Assembly: GCA_001275005.1 (NCBI GenBank)
Contig: JWZX01003321.1
Location: forward strand, 1 to 63,401
Length of the DNA stretch: 63,401 nucleotides
DNA from: Chrysochromulina tobinii
Lineage: Eukaryota; Haptophyta; Prymnesiales; Chrysochromulinaceae
Direction of reading: 5' to 3'
The first letter of the stretch is position 1. Each line of letters starts with the position of its first letter. Made by a program: the position numbers and the translations under genes. Shown piece after piece: positions 55,320-63,401 of this stretch. The notes below the pieces were generated by a model. That model was not told where the DNA came from. It did no database searches and was given only the letters and a program-made list of their open reading frames with translations.

Positions 55320-56322
55320 CGCGAGGACTCGCGCGAGAGACGCGTCGCGACGTCAGAGTGAATGTGTTACCTGTGAATCAGTTTCAGTTTCAGTTTCTTC
55401 GCGGTCCCCCCACGCTCACTCCACCTCCCGGCCCTAATGTGATATGAGGGGTGGGGGAGTACGTGCCCTACTGGCCCCACCGTCTCGACGGACGGCTCCG
55501 CTCCCCTCGGTCAACACAAGTACTGAGTACCACCGTCTCGACGGACGGCTCCGCTCCCCTCGGTCAACACAAGTACTTTGTGTTTTTGTGTGCACACCCG
55601 ACCATTCTGCATTCAATTCCCAAACTGGTGTAGAGGGGGGACCCGTTCCACAGTGTCTAGGGGTGGTCCCAACCCGTACATGTATCCCACCGCTCGCCCA
55701 CGTACCGGCTCGGGAGATAGGGGGACAGAGAACCAGCGGCTCCAGGAGGTCGCTGGCCTTCAACCTCCTCATCCGTTTTCAGAACCGAGGTGGAATGCGG
55801 ATCCACCGTCTCGACGGACGGCTCCGCTCCCCTCGGTCAACACAAGTACTGAGTACTCGCTCGCTCGGGCTACTCAATTTCGCTAGTGAGGTCGGTCTCA
55901 GTTACTCAGTATGACTTGACTTGTCGCTCCATTCTATCGCGATGGCCACCTCCGACCCCCCCTCTCCCCTCCCCTTGCACGGAAACGAGGAAAGAAATCC
56001 GTTGTACTTGTATAGAGGCCAACTAGCGGTGTTACAAGCGGTGTGGGGGTTGGTTGGGGGGCGCGGGGTTCAATTCTGGTTCAATTGTACTGGCCGCCGC
56101 GAAGTAGGACTTCTTCTGGTTCAAAAACTCCGGGGAGCCGGGGAGCCGGGACACACACGGGACGGAAACTAAGATGACACTGTCTTGTGTCGGCGTGTTG
56201 GGGACACAACGAAACAGCGATTTTACTGCACGATTTTGCGGCGAGCGCATCGAACTTCAAAAGGCCGGGCCGGAAGGCAGAAGCGAGAAGGCTCCAGCCC
56301 TGGTCGCCCGTTTGTCCCCATC
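55320..56322. promoter_or_regulatory. 1-kb divergent intergenic region with 47-bp repeats
   Basis: No supported gene. Three copies of a 47-bp element lie at 55478-55524, 55531-55577 and 55804-55850. The dispersed GGAGCCGGGACACACACGGG motif lies at 56131-56163, about 160-190 bp before the downstream start. CTCAGTTTCAG-type simple sequence is seen near 55378-55400. Confidence 0.45.
55478..55850. repeat. 47-bp element, three copies, with a CCGTCtcGACGG palindrome
   Basis: The identical 47-bp sequence (starts CACCGTCTCGACGGACGGCT, ends AACACAAGTACT) appears three times. Two copies are nearly adjacent (6-bp spacer GAGTAC) and one is 226 bp further on. Each has a short perfect palindrome near its start. 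Confidence 0.95.
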
Positions 56323-57681
56323 ATGGGTCGCCAAAGAGGAGCAATGGGGCGGGCTGCACGGGCGCGCCAGCAGCTAGAGAAGGCCAGCGACTCGGACGGC
56401 CCAGCCGAGACCGAAGCAGACACAGCCGCGGCGGTTGTGCACGGAAACGGAGACGAGCCATGGTGGAAGCACTTCGGCATGAACAGCAGCTCAGGGCGCA
56501 TGCCCGGCGCCATGCCCGACACGTCTGTCGGGTCAACTTCCGAAGCCACGGGGAAGTCTGATGAGGGTCTCTCTCCCGGCAGGCCCCTCCAAATGCATGT
56601 GAACGACTTCTTCAAATCGGCGGGAGACGGACTCAACGCCGCTGGTAAGAGCACGGGCGACTTTTTCAAAGACCTTGGCGAGAATACTGTCAAGATCGGC
56701 GAGAACACTGTCAAGACGATGGCTGACTTGCCGTCGAACACGGTCAAGACTCTTGAAGTATTGACAACCACCTCCCTCTCCCCCTCTGAACCAACGACGC
56801 CTACGAAAGGTACCGCTGGAGCGACGGCGCTGATCCAGCGTGCCGGCCCACCTGCTGACACGAATGGCGGCGGGACACGCATGCCGACACGCATGCCTGG
56901 GACCATGCCTGATCACGCATACGCTATCACGCGGACGCCGTCCTCCCCGGCCGACTTCTTCCCCAAGCCCGATTCCAATACTACCCCGGAGAAGCAGACT
57001 CCGTCCTCCCCGGCCGACTTCTTCCCCAAGCCCAAACCCAATACTATCACCGAGAACCCTTCAGAGCCCACTTCCCCGAGTGTAGCCACCGAGAAGCTCA
57101 ATGAAGGGCTCTCACCTGGAGGCAGGCCCCTCCAAATGCAGATGGATGACTTCTTCAAATCGGCGGGAGACGGACTCAACGCCGCTGGTAAGAGCACGGG
57201 CGACTTTCTCAAAGACCTTGGCGAGAACACCGTCAAGACGATCGCCGAGTCCGGTGAGGCGATTGGGAAGGTGGCACTCGCACCCGTCAAGCTGTTTGAC
57301 AGTAAGGTGCTCGGCCGCCGCTCGCCCAAACGGGCTCGCTCGTTTAGAAAGGCGGCGGTGGAGCAGGCGGCCCTCGAGAAGGCGACCAGGGAGGCCTTCT
57401 TGACCAGAGAGGCAGAGCGGTTGCAATCTCAAAGTGATCTGGTGGCTACAGCGAGATCGAGGAGGTCGGGCGCTATGTCGGGCGCTATGCTGATGGCGTG
57501 GCAGGCGCAGGCCGGCTTCGGTGCGCACTCGCGCGCTCGCGGTTTCGCGGCACTGCTGCTCGGGCTCATGTTGCTTGCCCTTGGCACTGTGGAGTGTGAT
57601 GGCATCACGCTGCCTGTCGTCACTTTCGAGCTGTTCACGGCCTTGCGCTGGCCGCGGATGCTGGTTATCTACCGGCTCTGA
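56323..57681 (+). CDS. Repeat-containing protein with C-terminal membrane segment
   Basis: A 452-residue protein from ATG 56323. Two related ~38-residue modules (around 90-125 and 270-300) contain RPLQM, DDFFKSAGDGLNAAGKSTGD and DLGENTVKT; such GlnAla-like amphipathic stretches can bind membranes. A 20-residue unit with TPSSPADFFPKP is repeated twice between them. After a basic region (RRSPKRARSFRKAAVE) and a charged helix (ALEKATREAFLTREAERLQSQ) comes a membrane span (FAALLLGLMLLALGTVE) followed by ~25 residues, so it is probably a tail-anchored protein. Family not recognised. The frame upstream of 56323 lacks ATG codons. Confidence 0.6.
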   Translation: MGRQRGAMGRAARARQQLEKASDSDGPAETEADTAAAVVHGNGDEPWWKHFGMNSSSGRMPGAMPDTSVGSTSEATGKSDEGLSPGRPLQMHVNDFFKSAGDGLNAAGKSTGDFFKDLGENTVKIGENTVKTMADLPSNTVKTLEVLTTTSLSPSEPTTPTKGTAGATALIQRAGPPADTNGGGTRMPTRMPGTMPDHAYAITRTPSSPADFFPKPDSNTTPEKQTPSSPADFFPKPKPNTITENPSEPTSPSVATEKLNEGLSPGGRPLQMQMDDFFKSAGDGLNAAGKSTGDFLKDLGENTVKTIAESGEAIGKVALAPVKLFDSKVLGRRSPKRARSFRKAAVEQAALEKATREAFLTREAERLQSQSDLVATARSRRSGAMSGAMLMAWQAQAGFGAHSRARGFAALLLGLMLLALGTVECDGITLPVVTFELFTALRWPRMLVIYRL

Positions 57682-58231
57682 TGGTGGGTACTACTATCTC
57701 ACACGTTTCGTGGGCGTGGCGGCGTCGCGAACTGTGAGTCGGCGCCGTCATGGGGGCCACCGTCTCTTCATTCGCTCTCCACCCTATCTCTCGGCTGGCA
57801 TGAACAGTGGAGCTGGCATGAACAGTGACTGCTGACTGGCGTGAGTCTGGATTGGCTGGCATGAATCTAGGGGTATTGGGCTGGCATGGACCGTTGCGTA
57901 GATAATTTGTATCGTGCGAGTCGAGTCGCGGTGTGTCGGAGATGAAAAATATTGAGACATTTCTTCTCAGCGTACTTCTCAGCCAGCCCGCCGCAGCCGT
58001 TCGCGCGCATCCCGGGGACGCGGCACGTCGATCCCGGCGAACGACCCGTCCCAGCACCGGGTTCTGAAAAAACAACCGATCTGTGCACTCTGCACTCTGC
58101 ACTCTGCACCGTCTGCTCAAACAATCTGTTCGTGGCCTGTGTACTCTACACGCTGTATCCAACCTCGATACCTGAGGAGCCGCGTGCCGCGTGTGCGTGC
58201 GCTCACACGGACACGCGCCACGGGGCCACGC
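57682..58231. other. Intergenic, between convergent genes
   Basis: 550 bp. Contains repeated GGCTGGCATGAAC(A/T) units (57796-57875) and a CTGCACTCTGCACTCTGCACT microsatellite (58082-58111). No gene is seen. Confidence 0.4.
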
Positions 58232-61200
58232 TCATGCGTCACGTGGCGCTGGCAGTCGCGGAGCCGCTCCCGTGAGCACCTCGACCTGCGCCCGAAGGGA
58301 GCGCTTCAGGCTGCGTGCCGCCGCCTCGTCCGACACACGCAGTGTCGGAGCCTTCTCGCTTACGTCCTGAGTGGTCACAAAGAGCGCAGTGTGCTCTTCG
58401 GGGTCTTCCTCGACGGCGACAACGTCGCGCAGCGAAAACTGCCACAGCAGGATAGGCGGCGCCTTGCGCACGAGAAGACACACGAGCCGCCCATCCGTGA
58501 GCAGGAGCACGTTGCCCGCCTGCGCCGCGCGCACGCAGCAGAGCAACGGCTCACTCGCATGCTCCGAGAGGTCCGGCATGTGGTGCAAGCAGTGCCATCC
58601 GACCGCCTCGACTTCGTCAAAGCGTCCCACAGCCCGTGCCGGGCCGATCAATGCGCGGGCCAAACGCACGCGACCCGATGGGCACGCGAGTGCAGCGCCC
58701 AGCCCATCACCCGTCTCGCGCCGACTCTCAGCCGCTGCCGCGATCGCGGCCGCGGCCAGCGGCCCTCGCAGCTTGTCGCTCTCCACGTGGCTCGATACCG
58801 CGAGAGAGCGCTGGCTGCTGGCCCTCGAGAATGCGCTCAAGACGCCGCTCACCTTGGAGCTCACGAGCGAGTCGGCCGCGAGCACGGCCACGTCCGTCTT
58901 GAGCACGATGCGCAGCAGCTGGCGGCGCGCCTCGCCCATGTAGTGCTTGCGCATCCCCTTGAGCAGCCGGTGTCGCTCGAAGAAGCTCTGACTGAGCTCA
59001 TACGCCCGGAACTGCATCGAGAGATCCGATACGTTCGGGATGAGATGCCAGGGGATCCCAGAGCTTGCGCTATGCTCGGCTGCGCCGGGGAGTCTCCGGT
59101 ACGTGAGCTGCAAGCTGATCGAGTGCAACAAGAGGCTGTCGATGTACCACAAGCGCTTGCCGCCCTTCTTCGCCACAGTCAGTTCTGAGGAGGCGGCGCG
59201 CACGAGCGCCAGCGAGGGTGTGAGGCGCGCCGGCGCCGTTGCCTCTGACGGCGCCGCTGCCGCTGCCGCTGCCGGCGATGACGCCGTTGTCGTGGGCGTA
59301 TTCTCCGCGTCGGTGAGTGCCACGGCCGAGGCATTGGGCTGGCAGCGCAGGCCAAAGGCGACGAGCGCCGCGAGCAGCGGCTCGTCAAGGGCGATGCCCA
59401 GCTGCTGCGCATTGATCGAGACGCGCTTCAGTCGCTTCTCGACGCGCCGGCGGGTGATGTTGGCCTGCAACCACGGCTGCCCGGAGCCAGGCGCGCCGAG
59501 AAGCAGCACGGGCGTCGCCGCCTGCGGCAGCATCGCATCTGCCTGGATGCAATTGATCGTCATCTGCGCCTCGTGCTCCAGTGCGGAGCTCATCATGGAC
59601 AGGCTCAGCCCATCGGCACGCAGGTGGAGCAGCTCGTGACGACGCGCGTGGTCGACGAGGGAGAGCCCGATCGACGAGAGGTGCACGAGCAGCGACGCCT
59701 GCAGCTCGTGCAGCAGCTCCTGAGGGCGTGAGGGACTCACGCTTACCAGCCTCGTCGACTTGCCCAGACATACTGTAGTCCAGAGGGCGGCCGTCTTGCC
59801 CTTGGCCGCCGCGTGCGGAGTTGGCTCGCGCAGCTCGGCGAGCTTGGTCTCGAAGACCAAGCCCAAGGCGGCCGTCTCCTGAGCGATGAGCATATCCCTC
59901 TGGAGACGAGCATCCTTATCATTGACGAGGAGCTCGCCCTCAGAGAGAAGCACCCCGACCCGCACCTCGAGCACGCGCACACCCGTCGGCTCGTCCCACG
60001 TGTAGTCGAGCGTCTGCCGCGGCGCCACCGTGTACACCAGCTCGCTGCCTTTCTGGCGGAAGGTGAGCGTGAGCGCGTGGCAGTCGTTGCACAGCCGGTA
60101 CGGCGCGGCCGTGGCCAAGTCGAAGCACACCACGAGCGAGGCCTGCACCGCCTCCACCATGACCTGGACCAGCCACGGCACGCCATTCCTTCCTGGGATG
60201 GCAACCACGAGCTCCGTCGGCGTGTCGATCGAGAAGGCGCCGCACCATTCAAAGCCGCCGCCGTCGCTGCGCCGCCGTATGAGCGGCGACGCACCACTCG
60301 TGACAGAGGTGCTGCGCTGGTTGGTGTCGCTCGGGATGGCGAGCTGGAGCAGCCGGCTGTCGGCGGGCGTGTCGCGCCAGTGAAAGGGCACCGACGGCCC
60401 TGGCTTGCCCTCCTCCAGGCCGGGGGTGAGAGTGCCGCCCAGATCGCCGCCCTTGGAGCGATACATCAGGTCGATGCCGGTGCGGTTGACCAGCCGCACG
60501 CGCGGGTGCAGCAGCACGATGCGCGAGCGAGGGCACACGTCCGGTGCGGCGAGCACCGAGATCCCTACCTCGAAGACGCCCACATCGCGCTGCGTGTGCT
60601 CACCCACAATCTCGCAGCTCAACGGTTTGCTCCATCGGTGCTTCGTGGCGCCGCCGCCCCACTTCATGCCCGCCATCGCTAGCTTGATGCGCCGACCCGA
60701 GAGCAGTAACGGGCCTAGCGCGGCGGGGCGTCCCTCTGCCAGATCTCCCTCTGCCAGATCGTCGGTTGCGCTTGGGGCGGCGTCTGCAACCAGCTCCTCG
60801 TCCTCGTCCTCGTCCTCGTCTCCGTCCTCATCGTCCTCAATCTCGCCGCCGCGACGAGCTTTGCGCGGAGAGTTTGCGAGGGATGGGCTTAGGGATGGGC
60901 CATCGCTCAGGTCCTCCACGCCCTCTGCAGTCTCGAAACCTTCGGTGACGAAACCTTCGGTGACCTTCGACCGCTTTTCCGGCGCCTCGTCCTCCTCCTC
61001 GTCCTCGCCCTCCGCGTCCTCCTCGTCCTCCTCGTCGTCCTCCTCGTCCTCCTCGTCCTCCCCGCCCGCGTCCACCTCCGCGCCCTCATCGATCGCCAAG
61101 TCGCCGCCCTCGACGCCACCAGCCTCGGCGTCACTTATCTCGGCGTCACCGACCTTTTTGTCCTCACCCTCCTGAGCTGCTGCCTGCGCATCCTCGTGCG

Positions 61201-63356
61201 CATCCCCCTCGTCCTCCGTCAGAAGGCACGACCCGTCGGCACCCTCGCCCACGACGGCCGCCGCGACGCCCCCCGAGTGCGCACGTGCGCCCGAGCAAAT
61301 AACCTCGTGGTGCGCCACGTCGTCAAAGCTGCCCGAATACTCGCAAAAGTCGCACTTCCACTTTTCCTTCGCTGCGCCCTGAGCGCCCTCGCCCGCCACA
61401 TCAGCCGAACGCGCCGCACCAGCAGCGCCCGCCGCATCCACCGCGCCCGCATCGATCGCATCGGCCACCGCCTCCGCGCCACCCTTAGCCTTACGCCCAA
61501 ACGGCAGGCGTCCTCGCAGCATCGAGATCCTCGTTGCGGCCCGCGTGGGTGCGGCGCTGGCTGGGACGTGCGTGGTCGCCTTGGCCGATTTCGACTCAGT
61601 GGCGGCCTTGCCCTGCTTGGGCCGAAAGAAGCTGCCGACCGCGCTCGACGCGGCGCTCGACGTGGCTTTGGCCTGCCGCCGCCCGGCGCCCAACGCGACG
61701 CCCTCGGCATCTCCGTTTGAATCGCCATTGGAGCGACGACGTCGGCGGAGGCGGCCGAGGCGCGAGGCGCTGCTCGTCGAGTAGAGCAAAGGCAGCTGCG
61801 ACTGGTTGAGTATCCAGAGAGGGGCGTCGAGTTGCAGCGCGAGCACGGCGCTTGCCGAGCCGCCCGGAACGCGTTGCAGCTGCACGTACGCGCTCCGCCC
61901 ATGTGGGTCCCTTAGCACGCAATGCGACGCGACTGTCGCCTGCCAGCTGCCGCCCGAGCCCCTCGCGCCAAAGTAGGCGACTGGCACGTACTCTGCCACG
62001 GGCTCGCCCCACGCGTCGCCGCCGATGCGCAAGCGCACCTTGAGCGCGGCGCCGAGGCCGGCGGGCAAGACAGCCATCGCGCTCGAGGCGCCCGCGGGCA
62101 CGCAGCCCGCGCTCACCGGCCACTCGGCCTTCGAGTCGATGGCAACGTGCACATCGTACGGGAGCGTGTTCTCGATTTGGAGCGCCGCGTTGATGGTGAG
62201 CGTGCTCTGCTGCAGCGAGGGCGCGTGCTTGCTGTGCGCCCGCCCGTGCAAGGTCACCGGGCGGCTCTGCACGCTCAAGGCAGCACGGAAGGCCGCGCGC
62301 CCATCACAGCGCTCCGACGCGAGCTCATGCACTGTCTCGACGTCCGCACCGTCGGTCGCATCGGTTGGATCGTCAGCGCCGTCGCCCTCAAAGGCGCGCA
62401 CGCTCGCGGCGGCAGGGGCAGCCACAAACTCGTCGCACTCAAGCACGCCCTCGGGCAAGACCCCTTCGAGAAGCTCGACCGCCTCGGCCACGGGGCTGAT
62501 CACCTCGAGGCTCGCCTCAAACACGCGCGTGCGCAGCCGCAGCTGCGGCGTGGGCTTGCCGCGTGGCTTGCGACCGGCGCCGCCCCCCGTCGCCTCGACA
62601 CGCACGCGCAGCACATCCGCGAGCTCGAGCAGCCAGCAGCCCGCGGCGAGGGTGTCTGCGTCGGCGCTCGCGCCGTCCGCCACGTAGGCGAGCAGCGTCG
62701 GGGTGAGGAGCAGCACCCCCCTGGCACTCTCGCTAGCCACGCTCACCTCGCCCAGGCACAGCGTGTCTGCGGGCAAGTGGAGGTGGCTCTGGAGCTTAGA
62801 GCTCGAGGGCAAGCGCCACGTGGCCGCGAGCAGTGGCACGCGAGTGATCAGTTCTCGCTGCAGGCTGCTGTACGTTCGGTTGCGGCTGCGGAAGGCGCAC
62901 AGCTGCAGGGGCGCCTCGCCCGCCTCGGCCGCCGGCTGCGCCGTAATGGCGGCTGCGCGGCCCGAGAGTAGGCCGCTCACTCGCGTCTTGTCGAGCGCCA
63001 CGAGGTGCTCGAGGCGAACGAGCCGACCCTTTGTGTCGCGCGAGCTCAGGAAGACGAGAGCAGAGGAGGTCAGGTAGAGCCGCCCTCGCACCCGCCCATT
63101 CTCAGCCGAGGCCGCGAGCGCACAGCCCCATGACGCGAGGAGCTTCTCGGTGGCCCCCAGCCCGAATGCCGCCTGCAGCCGCGCGAGCTGCCGTGCTTGG
63201 CTGCGCGTATTATTCGAGCTGCCGAGCCAAAAGGAGCGCTCCGCATCAGGCCACGGCCACGAATCCTCCGCATCGGCCGCACTCACGAGGAGCTGCGAGA
63301 TCAACGTATTGGTGCTGCTGTCCTCGCTGGCGCCGGGCGCCCCGCCACCGCTCGCT

Positions 63357-63388
<32 letters not shown>

Positions 63389-63401
63389 TGCCGCCGCCGC
63401 C
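58232..63401 (-). CDS. VPS13-family bridge-like lipid-transfer protein, C-terminal part (5' end beyond window)
   Basis: The frame is open to the right edge, so the N-terminal chorein and groove regions lie outside. About 1720 residues are visible. From the edge: a poly-Ala tract, then a GRAM/PH-like segment (GRVRGRLYLTSSALVFLSSR, RLVRLEHLVAL), the middle beta-rich region, then a C2H2-like finger (WKCDFCEYSGSFDDVAHHEVIC) and very acidic linkers. The VPS13 adaptor-binding (SHR-BD) repeats follow: WSKPLSCEIVGEHTQRDVGV, RVRLVNRTGIDLMYRSKGG, PYRLCNDCHALTLTFRQK. Next is the APT1/ATG2_C-type stretch (SLVDHARRHELLHL...MTINCIQADAMLPQAATPV) and a C-terminal PH-like domain (NVLLLTDGRLVCLLVRK). The family moves bulk lipid at membrane contact sites. 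Mid-protein Zn finger and acidic runs are unusual. Confidence 0.85.
63339..63401. repeat. GCC/GGC trinucleotide tract at the right edge
   Basis: A run of CCGCCGCC (poly-Ala in the VPS13 frame) reaches the end of the window. Such tracts often end assemblies, so the contig may have broken here. Confidence 0.8.

Noticed and set aside
61922-62971. 349-codon plus-strand frame inside the VPS13 region
   Set aside because: Antisense to conserved VPS13 sequence and of Arg/Gly/His-rich composition.
1-63401. tRNA and rRNA genes
   Set aside because: I looked for B-box-like GGTTCGAAT and rRNA cores by eye and saw none that I could support; a tRNAscan-SE run would settle it.

Overview
This is nuclear DNA from a eukaryote, most likely a GC-rich, gene-dense flagellated microalga. 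A haptophyte-like alga is my best guess, by inference only. The evidence is short GT-AG introns (about 66-400 bp), third positions rich in G and C, many secretory and membrane proteins, an outer-dynein-arm docking coiled coil (so a flagellum), a plastid-type HAD protein, pherophorin-like proline-rich ectodomains, and mostly single-copy genes on alternating strands. I saw no prokaryotic operon, CRISPR array, rRNA, convincing tRNA or intact transposase.

Layout, left to right. 1-5 kb: cathepsin Z-like protease (+), low-complexity hypothetical gene (-), IQ/DOT1-like methyltransferase (-). 5-14 kb: metallophosphoesterase (+), HAD protein (-), nucleotidyltransferase-like protein (+), proline-rich receptor-like membrane protein with a coiled-coil tail (+). 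14-25 kb: pentameric ligand-gated ion channel (+), FkbM methyltransferase (+), Stealth-type phosphotransferase (+), GH2 beta-mannosidase (-). 25-34 kb: Zn2Cys6/AT-hook candidate regulator (+), alpha-actinin-like CH-CH-EF-hand protein with a C-terminal membrane segment (+), and two small unassigned genes (-). 34-42 kb: PAF-acetylhydrolase (-), polytopic membrane protein with a cytosolic SHRWE (TIR-like) domain (-), PhyH oxygenase (+), small-molecule-type methyltransferase (-). 42-50 kb: triple-repeat protein (+), TPR-like protein (-), AP2-like protein (+), ODAD3/CCDC151-like coiled coil (-), PSP-domain/ZCCHC8-like protein (+), GT8-type glycosyltransferase (+). 51-63 kb: conserved protist protein of five exons (-), TPR protein (-), repeat/TM protein (+), and the C-terminal 1.7 k residues of a VPS13-family lipid-transfer protein that runs off the right edge (-).

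The most striking signal is in the introns. In several unrelated genes (ion channel, beta-mannosidase, PAF-acetylhydrolase, GT8 protein, five-exon protist gene) the start of an intron copies the start of the downstream exon, or the end of an intron copies the end of the upstream exon. The copies are 10-34 nt long and are spaced by exactly one intron length. The introns are filled with roughly 10-bp units of TGATTGCC type, and many end in the same string, CCTCCCTCATCAG. This looks like recent intron gain by tandem duplication or by an introner-like element, caught in several stages. One such duplication spans the catalytic-nucleophile motif of the beta-mannosidase.

Functional themes: secretory-pathway glycan chemistry (beta-mannosidase, Stealth, GT8, FkbM), membrane signalling (ion channel, SHRWE protein, proline-rich receptor), cytoskeleton and flagellum (CH-EF protein, docking-complex coiled coil), lipid handling (VPS13, PAF-acetylhydrolase) and nuclear regulation (DOT1-like, Zn2Cys6, AP2-like, PSP). 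Eight neighbouring pairs are head to head, so shared short promoters are likely. All exon models were built by eye from reading frames, splice dinucleotides and family conservation. No transcript evidence was available.
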